From the NCBI GenBank assembly GCA_003184365.1, contig NKYR01000145.1, forward strand, positions 1 to 64,000: DNA of 64,000 bases, written 5' to 3'. This stretch comes from Evernia prunastri. Lineage: Eukaryota; Ascomycota; Lecanoromycetes; Lecanorales; Parmeliaceae. The notes beneath the pieces are model-generated. The model was not told where the DNA came from, did no database searches, and was given only the letters and a program-made list of their open reading frames with translations. Made by a program: the position numbers and the translations under genes. The stretch's first letter is position 1, and every line of letters begins with the position of its first letter. Positions 22,128 to 34,200 of this stretch are shown here, one piece after another.

Positions 22128-22197
22128 TGCATACGAGCCAGGATGCCCGTACCATCCCGGAAGCCAATTCCATCCCTTGGACAGTGGCTATCATCCT

Positions 22198-25100
22198 ATG
22201 TTCCGCATGATTGAGCAACTCAGCGAGTAAGTCCTTACATCATCGCTCCGGTCAGCTATGATCGCTGACCTTTCGGAAGTAGTTTCCCAGAATATGTGGC
22301 TGATTCTTTCGGAGAGCACTCCTACATCAACAGGTCGGATGGTCGACCTTGCTCGGCCGACTGTCACTGTCAGCGCCTAGATGAGCGAACCGGCAATGAG
22401 TTCGCCTTCATAGTTCGCAAGACTGCGTCCACAATTCATGTCGAATTCCAGTCCGCTGCCCTCCAATCGCGCGTTTCCGAGCTCTCGGCACAAGCTCGTC
22501 CAAATCCACCTAGCAAGATCGTCGATGGCTTTGAGCTTCTGGAAAATTTTGGCCTATTGGAGACTCATCTTCGGCTTTTGCGAACTTGGCTGCGAGATTA
22601 TGATCCTACGGGATTTGTGGAGGGACCATCATGCGAGCAGAGGTCAGTTCCTGAGGCCGAGCTGGCTCTTCTGGTGGAGGGCGTCATCGGAGACTATCAA
22701 GTATTTGAGAGCTTCGGTTACGAAAATCTTCACGAAATGGGATGTCTGAGTTGTGAACGTTGGATGGCCTGGACGAACTCCAGGATACTCGAGGCCGAAG
22801 ATTACCTTGACAGGGAATTTCACGCTACCGGTCAACTTGAAGGTTTAAATGATCTCGGTACCGTCGCCAATGATGATTTCGCAGAGCAGCCACTCTCAAA
22901 TTTCTCTAGATCTTCTGAAACTCCGTGGAAGACTCCTCTCATGCGACCCGAAGGTCATGATGCTCTATTTCCCAGCTTATCAGCCAGCAGTTGTCCGGTA
23001 GCGGAGACCCAACAAATGTTAAATAGAGAAACCAACCCCATCGAGCTTCTTCCGCGTTCCGCCAGCGAGTCTGCCACAATGTTATTAGAAGCAATCCAAA
23101 ATGGTGATCTGCAGGTCGTGGATCAACTCGTTGTCCACGGAGCTAATCTTGACGGAGCAAGCACAGAAGAGTTCCTAGATGAGACCAACACGCCATTGAT
23201 CGCTGCAATCCACAGTGGCAACAGCGAGATCGTCACTCAGCTACTGAACCTTGGGGCGGATCCAGGAATTCTCTCACGCATCAAGCAAGAAGACCAATGG
23301 CTGATCGCTCGATCACTCATAGACAATGGATTCGACGCCACACTTCTTTTCCAATCATTATCGTACCTAAAGCCCGTAGGTACTCGACTTCTCTACGTAC
23401 TCCAGGACGGTGGGGCAGATATCTATTCGAATCGGCTAACCTCCAATCAAGGCCCAGATCTAAGTTTGCGGCTCTCAGATTATGAAGTTGGTTGTATGCA
23501 TAACATGCGTGTGCGTACCAGACAGATGATTAGCGCGATTCAAAGGAGTGACCTCGAGTGCGTTGACGCAGAAATTTTACACGGTGCAGATCCGACCTTT
23601 GGCATTGAGACTGCGCTATCGAGGCGGGACCTCAAAACCTTGCGTGTACTGCTGCTCGAAAGGGCTGATCTCAGATATCTGAAGTTCAGAAAAAACCATG
23701 CATCTTTCCAGGACTTGATTGCAGCCGATGCTTGCCTAATAATGGTAGCTGAGGAGCCATTCAATTCCGCCTTGGATGTTATCTTGCGCATGAGAGATCC
23801 TTCCAAAACCATCGAAGGACGGGAAGGTGAGGTCTTGCTCAGAAGGCTTATCCAACGAAACGATCTATTGACTCTGAAGATGCTGCTCGGCCAGGGAGTT
23901 TTTTCCAGACACTCTGTCACTGACAGTAGCTCATGGTTACTCCAAGAAGCCGCCAAGAGCTCAAAAGAAATGTTCGGATTGCTGCTTAACTTTGGCGCTG
24001 TTATACCGACAGCGTTAGCTGCTGCCGTTGTTGCCAACAATCACAGCAATCTAGAAAACTTGCTGGAATGTTTGGTGTACCACGACCAGATGTATCATAT
24101 CAAAACTTTATGGAATGATGGTATGACGATGCTACTGTTCGTAATACGGGAAGATGCCCTATTAGGTGCGCGGTTACTCATGCAGTACAGCGCACACTAC
24201 AACGTAAAACCGAAGACCTTTGCTGAAATTGGCAACACTTTTGCCATAGCCACAGAAAATGAAGTTATAACAGCACCGGAACCATTGCGTCCTATGGGAT
24301 CTTACCACGACGGCGTAGCTCTCTTACCAGAAAATGATCTTTCACAGGACGACAGTCTTACAACTTTACAAATCTACTGGATGCTAAGTTCCTTACGAGA
24401 AAACGATCTTCCACAGGACGCCGGCTCAATAGCTTCGTGGCCAGAATTCAGAGAATGTGGACATGAGATTGGATATGGATTACAAAAGCTACGTTCTGGA
24501 TATCTGCCCATGACATTCAAGCAGATCATGTCCGAAGTGGATAGTACTAATCTGGTCAATCAAATCAAAGTTCACTCTCTATACCGAGACTTTCAAAAAG
24601 AGCACTCACATATCCTCTCATGTGCACAGTTGTCAATGGCCGGGAAGGCTCTCGAGCCCCTTGATTATGTCAACCCTAAAGCATGGGGTTCGTACGGATT
24701 CATTCGTAATTACTCGTTTGCGTGGAGAAGAGGTATGGCCACTATACGTGCACTTCACAGGGGTGTAGTCATTTCAGATCTAAACAATGTGATCTGGTTT
24801 TTGGCCATTGCAAAGATTATACTCGCCATGGGCAATCCCACCGACCCGCAACAACAATTCTCATCAGATCTCAACCGCTACCAGGGGCTTTTTAGTCCTT
24901 TAGATGGGAGTCGAGACGCATTCCGTTCGGCGGTGCAGGATATTTGGGGGTTTAGCCTAACTGATTCTCCCCATCATGATAACATTGATCTGACAACTCT
25001 GAAGTACTTTCAGCAACTGGCAGGAAACCTACTGCACGGCTCGGAGTCACCTTTGAGACATCGAGAAAGTAGCGACTACGGACTTCTGACAAGCCAAAGA

Positions 25101-25481
25101 AGATGGCGGATGCATCAGCCGACAAAATCAGGGGCGAAAGGTGGGGAACCGGATCCCTTCTACGAACGAATCCCTGAGAATCTTGTCGAACGAGGAGGTT
25201 CTGCAGGCTCCCACGCCTCAGACTCAACTTCATCTCGTGAAAGTAGCGCTCGGCATGAGTATGGATCTCACGGTCCATCCAAAGATACAACAAATAGTCA
25301 ACCATATCATTCTGCCCATTACGCCGTTGTGTTGACCATAATGGCGGGCTTCATCTTTGGCGTTGTCCTCGCTTTCTTGCTGAGTAAGATCTCCGCGTTC
25401 TTCGTGGCTCGTTCGTCACGCTGGGCACGACTGATGAATATCTCTAGGCGTGCGGCAAAGCTTGGTCAAACCGAGATTTGA
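22198..25481 (+). CDS. Large ankyrin-repeat protein with C-terminal transmembrane helix
   Basis: This is an about 1075-residue protein. The intron 22227-22282 has a GTAAGT donor. The N-terminal third (DGRPCSADCHC, GFELLENFGLLETHLRLL) belongs to an uncharacterised region often found before fungal ankyrin domains. The middle has ankyrin repeats (LLEAIQNGDLQVVDQLVVHGA, TPLIAAIHSGNSEIVTQLL), increasingly degenerate towards the C-terminus. An internal echo, PENDLSQDD and RENDLPQDA, lies near 24330-24420. After a Ser-rich linker comes one strong membrane helix (VLTIMAGFIFGVVLAFLL) followed by a basic tail, suggesting membrane anchoring with the repeats cytosolic. The original first exon is cut by a transposon. 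The ATG at 22198, just inside the right-hand exon remnant, is the best remaining start. Whether this shortened form is made is unknown. A small gene follows 25 bp downstream. Confidence 0.75.
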
Positions 25482-25506
25482 TTTCGACTCGTTAGCGTCC
25501 ATCAAA

Positions 25507-26289
25507 ATGTCTCTTGAAGACGCGATTGCACATCTCTGCAGTACCGTTAAGTTTCACCTCGACCATGACCTCAATCGGTCATTGGAATTGGTCAAAACCA
25601 AAATTAGCTTTGACATATCGGGTGGCATGCTCCACAGCTTTTCCGATCTTTCCAAGTACATAAAAGAAGGAAAATTTTTGCAGGTACGTAAAGACAGCGT
25701 CTAGCTTCCCCCTCATCTCTTACTGAATTTTCTAGGCGATCACTATAGACCCACTCGAGGCCACCATAATCCAGCAGAGACTTTTGGCGGCTTGCAGCAT
25801 CTGGGAGGCATCGTATTGTCTTCAAGAAAGGTGTCAAGTCCTTCGGGCGTTCATGGGATTGCGAGGCTAGAAGCCGTTGGTCCCACATACGACACACCCG
25901 ACAACTTCAACAGCAGAACCCCAAAGCCTCTCCCCAGGACTTGGTCTACCAACTGGCCTCGGTAACGGCACTGTCGAACCCTCGCTCCTCTTCCGGTCGC
26001 CGCAACCGAGCCTTTCGATTCCATCTTCGGCTATCTCCGGTGACATGGAAATGCTCACACAAACGCCTTCCGAGTATGACATGCCCCACGTAAAACAGCA
26101 CCCTGCTAACATTCGAATAGCACGCAGCCTCCTCACTCACCGATACTCGTGCCTCCACAAGCATCGTCAGCTCGTTCCCTATCCTGCGAGGAGTGCGGTA
26201 AAATTTTCATCAGCGACAAGGCTGTCAGCAGGTATAACAGACACCGGCGGGAGATGCACGGGGCCTCGGGGGGAAAGGATCGCTTCTGA
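25507..26289 (+). CDS. Probable small multi-exon C2H2 zinc-finger protein
   Basis: Exon 1 (25507-25683) and exon 2 (from 25736) are joined by a canonical intron (GTACGT, branch ACTGA, TCTAG). They encode a helical N-terminus (LEDAIAHLCSTVKFHL, DPLEATIIQQRLLAACSIW). The last exon (26121-26289) encodes a C2H2 finger, CEECGKIFISDKAVSRYN followed by RHRREMH, after a clear intron at 26074-26120 (GTATGA, branch CTAAC). The central Ser/Pro-rich stretch (EPQSLSPGLGLPTGLG) is in frame with exon 2 but separated by a TAG at 25868. An intron of 96 nt (25831-25926) would remove it. Otherwise the first part is a 103-residue protein ending at 25870. Nuclear regulator by family. It starts only 25 bp after the ankyrin gene. 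Confidence 0.5.
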
Positions 26290-27363
26290 TGTCAGTATCC
26301 GCCTTGCCGGAGGAGCTTCTCCAGGAAATATGCCTGTGAGGATCATGAACGAGAAAAACATGGGAGGTTGCTGTCTAGGCGGGCTCGAGTCTCTAAGTAG
26401 AAAGCTGCCCATTCTCTTTCCGGTACCAGCTTTCCCTGTCCTTCAGACGCGGTCGGTCTATTATTAGCTTCTTCAGTAACTACGTATTCCCTTTGTTAGA
26501 TACCTAGACTCCTATACATTTCCTTGCATCTCTCCACCCACTGAACGTACTACGAATATCCATTATTCACCTGAATTTCCTCCCGCACTCTTCTTCGAGT
26601 AATTTCTATGCATCAACCCCACCCTCCCGTTAAATCCCTATGGCAACAGCCAACAACCCATAACCCGACACTTCCCGATAACTCTCCAACTCCCCCCATC
26701 ACCCCTCAGCTACCCGCCCAACCCACCCTCGCTCCCCAACTCCCCCGCCCAGGGCCTTTCATCCCGCATCGAGGCCGCATTACCAGCCTGATCCCCCGCG
26801 GGCGGACCCGTGAACCCGTAATTCCGACAACCACGCCGGCCGTGCTACCGTAAGACCCAGCTTGACATTGCGAAGTCGTATCCACAAAATCCGCGCGATT
26901 AGGTCCCGTAAGTGGGTAATTGGGGATGTTGGGAGAGTGTCGACGACGGCGACGGCGATGGCGCCAGGGGGTCTCGTTGGGGCAAGGTGTGAGAGGAGAT
27001 GTAGGGTAGAAGTCCGAGCCGCGGGCGAGATGGAGTGAAGGGTTCGGTCACAATGTGACCGAAGTTGGGATGTATTTTGCCCATCTGACTGATCTGATTA
27101 GTTGAAGTAGCTTACTTCGTACTCATAAGGTAGATAAACAATCGAACTTTTTGCCACAATTAAGCTGAATAACACGCCATCGAATGCCATCGGATGCAAA
27201 TGTAATTACTCATACCCGACCATATCGCAATGCAACATTAGACTCCACCACATCGCAATGCAAACACAACAACCCCACTCTCCCTCCCCCCGAACCCCAA
27301 CTACCCCCTCCACCCCCTCCAAACCCCATCACCCCTCCACCCCTCCACCCCTCCACCCTCAAT
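26290..27363. other. Intergenic, Pro/C-rich low complexity
   Basis: Frames here are proline-rich products of C-rich DNA (26600-26850) or antisense to the neighbouring gene. No gene is supported. Confidence 0.55.
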
Positions 27364-28207
27364 CTAAACATACTCCCACGCCGCAGCCCCCTTATCCGTC
27401 CCCGTCGCGGCCAACGCATCGAACCCCAAACAAGCCGCCACGCTCCCACCCGGTACATCCGCATCCGCCAGCCCCGCGATATCGGCGAAGACCTGGTACG
27501 GCGCCGCGCCTTCGGCCGTGGCGGGGCACGCGACGAAGCCGGTGGCGTTCAGGCCGGTGAAGCCGAAGACGCCGAGGGAGCCGTTGGTGCCGGGGGTGTA
27601 GGTGAAGCCGGTCGTGGCGCCGCCGTTCGTGTTTCCGGAGTGGGCTTCGGTGAAGGCGAGGGCGCCGGTGGGGAGGACGTAGAGGAGTTGGCCGCCGGGG
27701 ACTTCGGTGTTCTGGTGGTGGAGTGTTAGTTCGGGGGGGGGTTTGGGTTGGAGGTTTGGGATGAGGTTTTTGAGATGGGGGTTTTGAGATGGGGGTTTTT
27801 GAGGTAGGGGTTGGGGATGGAGGAGGATTGGGGGTAGAGGAGAAAGGGTAGAAGGGAGAGAAGGGACGAAGAGATATAGGTATGTGTGATAGTAATATCA
27901 AGCGGTGCAAAATCAGCAGAGAAAGCAACGAACGTACCAAAGCAGCACCGCCACCTCCCGCCAGGAACTCCGTGAAATTACCCGCCGGGCAATTCGGCTC
28001 GACTTGATCGGGGCAGAAGGACGTGGTGTTCTTGCCGATCCAGAAGCGTTCGCCGTTAGCGTTGATGGACTGCAGGTGGATGGGGCTGGTGGAGCGGGCG
28101 GCGATGAGGCCGAAGGGTGCGGGGGTGTCTTGGCGGGGCGCGATGGGGAGAGGTTTGGCGGCGGCGAGGAAGGGGAGGAAGGATGCGAGGACGAGGGTGG
28201 AATGCAT
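27364..28207 (-). CDS. Small secreted protein, fungal IgE-binding-protein type
   Basis: Predicted extracellular or cell-wall protein of 205 residues. Exon 1 (27938-28207) has a signal peptide (MHSTLVLASFLPFLAAAKP) and the family opening FGLIAARSTSPIHLQSINA, then FWIGKNTTSFCPDQV and NCPAGNFTEFLAGG. Exon 2 (27364-27711) continues EVPGGQLLYVLPTGALAF, TEAHSGNTNGG, FGFTGLNATGFVACP and AACLGFDALAA and ends WEYV. This fits the roughly 200-residue 'IgE-binding protein' group of ascomycete secreted proteins, which has no known enzyme activity. The intron (27712-27937, 226 nt) is well supported (GTACGT donor, ACTAAC branch, CCAG acceptor) but long for this genome, and it contains a GAGATGGGGGTTTT-type tandem repeat. 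Coding GC is high compared with its neighbours. Confidence 0.85.
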
Positions 28208-31200
28208 GTTTGATGGCGGCTTATTTTCTTATTCTTTCTTGATAGTGTTTGTGTGCTTGACGGTTGATGTTTGTTTGTGGAGTAGTAGAGTGTGGTCGGT
28301 TGGGTACTAGATGGGAGTTTGCTCTGAGAGTGAATGCTGAATGTAGTGAAGACTTGAGATGCGGAATGCTCTCTGATGATGGTTCTTTCTCAATGCGAAA
28401 GAGGAGTCTTTATATCTCTCCGACTTGAAAAATTTCCAGCCGCCCTCTTGTCGCCTCTACAGCGGCCAAGCCCGGAGACGCCCTCTCGACGCAAAGCCAA
28501 GCACTGACTTACCTCTTTTCCAAAATTACACCTTTACTCGTATACATTTATATCATCAGATTGCATGATCACACTGCATCTCGCCTGTACTCTACCATTT
28601 GAACGGCGACTCCGAGATGCATGCATCTGCATCGTATTCCAGAACCCCCGCAATGATTGACCGGCAAAACCTGCCCTCGCGCATGAGTACCCAGGTACCT
28701 TAAGCATCGCGATGACTTGTACCTTCCTTTTGGAGCGCATGAGCGGACTTTCACCCGCAGCAGCGTGCAGCTCTGGAGGCTCTTGATTTGACTCGCAGGT
28801 GGCCAATGCGGTCATGGGCTCGTACTCAAGATATAAATAGAGAGGGGTCGTGCCCTCCTCGGAAGGTCTCGGATGTGCGGAACGAGGAGCTGCATCTTGG
28901 CATGTGACCACGGAAAATAACATGTAAAGTGGTTAGACAGGCGTAAGTGGCAGAGAAGACATATTATCAGAATCTTACGCATATGTTTGTCATGGGGAAT
29001 TGCAGGTGGCAATGGTACTTGATAATCAACCATACTTCAATTAAACAGCCCATATTTCCATCACGGCGTTGGGGCTGAGCGATCAATAGGCAATTGGGAG
29101 ATGAATATTCTATATTGCTGCCTCCGCTTTTCCTTTTCCTTCAAGACTCGGGACACTGATACTGCTTGAACATGGGAAACTGAAGTCTAAAGGCAGGTTG
29201 AATAGCCACGCGAGCCACAACTTCTCTAGCAAAAAAAGACATTTACATACGAGCCCGCTTACAGCAAGTCGCTTTAGGTCTCAGACAATATCTGCATACC
29301 CACAAGCGGTACCAGTGTTTCCCGTCGCACGACCTCTCGGTAACAGAGTCCTGACGGCAAACGATTCCAAACCCTTCAGCTTCAGAATCACCACCATCTT
29401 CCAATTCACTGGAGGTTCGTGAAAGTTTGCGCGCAACTTACTATCGACGTGCCCGCCTGTGTAGATCCCACCGCGGTGACAACCCTATGCAAACAGTAGG
29501 CGAAAGAGTCGCAAGCCACAAGGTGGAAAGCGATAGTGCTGTGTCGTTGATGATCGTCCTTGGATCGGATCAATATCCAGTGATACACTGGGGTGAAGGA
29601 ATCTTCATGTGATCGAGAGCTCCATTACTGGCCCACAAAGCGAGAGAACGACTACGTGAGCTCTTGACAAGTTTCAGAGATACATTAGTCATAAACAGAC
29701 TTGACTCTCGAATTGGTCTTCGTCCGTTCTTAACGCCTCCACATGCGATTCTGGACGCTCCTGATTCTACATACCTACTAGAGTTTACGCTCACCTCCTC
29801 TTGAGGGCAGCAGTGCCCAAGTCACTGTTTGCACTGCGCTAATTAATCTCCTAGGATATTGCTGACGCCAAATATTCTCTTCGCAGGCCTCATAGGGTGT
29901 CTGTGAGAACACCTTGCGGCCATCAATTTTCTAAGGTACCACTCCAAAGCTTTCGTCTGCCCTGTAGTTACTGGTCCCCTAGGGAATTCGTGGACCCAAA
30001 CGTTCCTTTTTCCCCGTGGGACCCAACAAAATTGGCTCCGAGAATGATTAAATAACATGGGGTCTGGTAGTGTCGGAGAAACGGCGTCCGCAAATTGGAA
30101 TAGATGCGGATTACAAACATACTATCTTGAGTCAGCATTGGTGCTCTTTGTAATGGTCGAGTTGTATTACGGCCTACGCGGTCTCCTGAGACAGGGGTAC
30201 AGGAAAAGTTCTCAGCCTCAAGATCAGACGCGAAATCTAAATCGGATCATGTGGATTCGGCGCCAAATACGAAAGGTCACGATATAGGACCTCCGAGAAT
30301 GACTCAACAAGGGCCCGCTTCGACTCTAGTGGCTTGGGGTAACATTTTCTGCATTAGGTTCCCATCTAGCCAGGTGAGTGGTGATAGAATTGTTAGCGTT
30401 TTCACGTCATATCTTTGCTCTCATTTCTCTCTTTCAGTAGCATCGCTCTACAATACATTGATCCAGAGATTCCGCGCCACGAAATGAGACTTGAAAGCAT
30501 TATCATGACATCCGGAACGAATATGATTGCGCTCACGCTCTTGCCCCTGTCGTTGGTAATGTTATCAGACTTTACTACCACTATCCCAGCAATTATAACC
30601 TAGACAGAGATTAGAGACCAGAGCGTTTCTGGCCAGGCCTGGAAACATCAAAACTGTGTCGGTCGAACGTCTAGCTCTAATGAGTATTCAGACTCTACCG
30701 TCAATAGTGACTTTGAAAGCGCTTATAAAAGATTGCCGTCTCCGTATCAGCTACTGTTATACCCTCGACCCTAGCGGTTACCATTTCCAGTCCGAATGCC
30801 GCGTCGGAAATCCTCAGGGCTGGATTATGAGGCTATTGAAACAAGCAGCGTAACATGGAGGACAGGTCTCACTGGGGGTTCCAGGTTCTTTTGGCTGTAG
30901 TCTCCCATACCCACAGTCGATGGCTTCAGTTGCTCCTACATTCGTGCCTTTCCGGCTTAAAGTTTCTTGGACAATCCTAGACAATCTTCGCGTACTTCTA
31001 TCCTTTGCGCAGCGACAAGATCTATTGGAAGTCGACCGTCAGTTTTGTCTACCAACTGGTTCTTCAAATTGTCTTCACACCTGGATCACGACAGTGCCGG
31101 TTCTATAAATCTCTACAGCTACACCAACTTTTGTCATCACATTTAAGCAATCTCATTTTGTCACTAGCATTGTGTTTGCGACTGTCTCTAAGATCTCATC

Positions 31201-31282
31201 ATGAAGACATCCTTGACCTGGTTTGCAATCTCCAAATTCGTGGCGGTTAAAGAGCATGAACATGAAAATTGTAGATAGTTAA
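28208..31282. other. About 3 kb with no firmly supported gene
   Basis: Short frames only. Around 30251-30437 a plus-strand frame (HDIGPPRMTQQGPAST) is followed by a good-looking intron (GTGAGT at 30374, CTTTCAG at 30437), but the next codon is a stop and no family is recognisable. It may be a decayed gene. Confidence 0.45.
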
Positions 31283-34200
31283 TTAGGAATTTGAGGCAAG
31301 GGTAAGCAGCCGTACCACGTCTTCATACCCTACTTGTACCGCCTTCTCCAGTGCTGTCTCTCCATTTTCGTCCTTAGCCCCGATGTTGGCTCCCTTCTTC
31401 AGCAGCAGCTGTACGATACTCTCTCGTCCCATATAAGCTGCAATTATCAACGCGGTCCTCTGATCTTTATCTCTAGCCTCGATATCCGCTCCCTTCTCCA
31501 ACAATATTTGTGCTATAATCTCATATCCACACCAAGCTGCTTCTATCAACGCAGTCCACTGACCGCCAGTCTTAGCCTCGATATTCGCCCCGTTCTCGAG
31601 CAAAAGTCGTAATATATCCTCACGGTCTCCCGCCATTCTCAACGGAGTTCTCCGAAACTTATCTTTAGCCTCGGTATCCGCCCCCTTCTCTAGTAGCAGC
31701 TGTATAATCGTCTTACGTCCTTTCTCAACTGCAACTATCAACGCAGTTCTCCGAGACTTATCTTTAGCCTCGGTATCCGCCCCCTTCTCTAGTAGCAGCT
31801 GTACTGTATCCTCGTCCCCGTGAGCCGCTGCCACTACCAGCGCTGTACCCTGAGAATATTGCCCAGTCTCAGTATCCGCCCCTCTCTGTAACAGTAATTG
31901 TACTGTCTCCTTACGCCATAGGTAAGCTGCGGCTATCAACGCAGTCCTCTGAAACTTATCCCGGGCCTCGGTATTCGCCCCCTTCTCGAGCAGCAGCTGT
32001 ACTACGGTCTCGCTTCCCACGAAAGCTGCCGCTATCAATGCAGTGCACTGATCATTATCCTTGGCCTCGGTATTCGCCCCCTTCTCTAGCAGCAGCCGTA
32101 CGACGGTCTCGTGACCGTATATAATTGCAATCATCAATGCTTTACCATTCCCTTTGATTTTAATACAACAGTATTCGCCCCTTTTTCCAACAGCAATCGC
32201 GCTACCGCCTCCTCCCCATTCCTAGCGGCCCACATTAGCGCTGTCATGCCTTTACCGTCATGTGTATTCAGATAGTATAAAAGCTTGATCTTCTTCAGCC
32301 AGTTCTTCGTAAGAACAAGTTTCTCAATAAGCGGTAGAATGCCAAAATACGAGACTAAATGCAATAGTCTAAATGACTCGGGTAATTCTTCATCAACTCC
32401 ACCAATCATTTTAACATCCCAACATGCCCTCCACCAAGACAAACAAGTTTGAGACTTCTTGTGATAGAAAGGAAGGGACAAATCAAAAATGTCTGCTGAA
32501 CGAGCCAGTAATTTTGCGTGTTCATGCCAATGAAGTGCAGCATACGAAAGCAATGAAAAGGATCTCAAATGACTGATATTTACCCAGATTATGAGTTCGC
32601 TATTCTCAAGAGCGCCAGATTGCAGATAGTCCAGACATCTTCTTGCAATCTCAAGATTCGCGAGATCCTTCTTGACACGGAAGACTTCTAGCTCAGGATT
32701 TGAATCACGTTGTACCCAAGAGGTAGTCCTTGGCTGATTGATGGACAAGACCAACTTCGTTTTCTTTGATCGTTAGAAAGTATCCGCAGTATAAGACTTG
32801 ATCTCGGATTCTTCCATCGCGAGTGAAAGAGACAATAGAAGACTCGACAGTAGGCTCGATCGCATAGCTGAGCTCCGAGAGAGTTAGAGGACGCATAGCC
32901 ATGACAACCCAGCGTAATATTCTAGCGGCAATTTCTCGTCGACCGCTGTCGATCTAAAGTAGAATGCGGACGTATAGTTCACCTAACCCTGATGGGAAAA
33001 GATCTAAGACTTTTTCGACCTCGGTCGCTTTGTATTTTGCCAGTGCCTGGGCTACAATCCCTATCCAGAGAAATATACCTTGTGCGCGATCCCGGAAGAC
33101 TCTTTCCACGTGTATACGTAATGCCTCGGAATACTCTTTGTGTCTAAAGAGCTCTTTCACCTTGACCTTGATGAATAGATCAATATCTTCGTTGATCTCA
33201 GTATCTGCGTCCGGATCTAGAGAAACTCGAGAAAAGCCCGATAGCAACTCTGATATAAAATCTAAAAGTTCTCGGCTGATAACAAGTAAGTTGAGATGAC
33301 AGACTGACAATTCATTGAGCTTTGCAGATAAGAGAATCGCGAATTTTCCGAATAGCATCTCCAGGGAAGCTTCATCACATTCGTCGAGACCATCTAACAC
33401 ACAATACGTAGTTTCCAGAGTAAAATCACAGACCATGCTCTCGAAGATCCTCCACAGCGTTTCGAATGAAAACATAGATTCTTTTTGTACTCTGAAGATT
33501 GATAGGATGTGATCGAATAGCTTCCCGCGTAATTCCAAAAGCTGGTAGATGAGTCCTCTGAGGAAAGCGACAGCCGTGTTGCGCTTTTCGTCTTTATTGT
33601 CGCAAAAGTATTGCAGAAATAGTTTGTTTTGTGAAGGCCTTGCGGTTTGCTCAAGATCCTCAGCGAGAGAGATCGACAGCATTATCTTGCCCTTGCCGAA
33701 TCCACCGGATAGCCATAGCAGTTGCGATTGGAAGCGAAGCCATGCATCATAAAGCCCATGGCCCTTGATCCACTGACATATACCGTCGACTCTAGAACCC
33801 TTGATGTTTGACAGCTTCGCTCGATCGACCCCTGGGTCCGTTAGGAAAAGCGCGCTTGAGCAGGCCTTGGCTTCGTCTTCATTCGAACCTACTGGAACAT
33901 TGATACTCAGCATCATTCTTTTAATAATATTGAGGAAGCCTTTAAGAGAAAGCCTAGTACAGATACTATAGATACTCTCGTAACGCAGAGAAGCTTTACG
34001 TTGTAACATTAAATTTTGGTTAGGTTACTAGGAAACTATTAGGAGTCTTTACCGAAATTCATCGGGCCACGGTCAGAGTTGTATTGTCGCGCGCTACCCT
34101 GAGCGTTGTGTTCCCCCTGAGCATTATACTGAGTACCAGATCCCGAGTTTGTATTCGTGAAACCAGGCTCCTGGAACTCAAGGGCGGGAACGGAAGGCGA

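Noticed and set aside
27184..27729. A 181-codon plus-strand frame
   Set aside because: It is antisense to exon 2 of the secreted protein and reads as low-complexity Pro/Gly-rich sequence.
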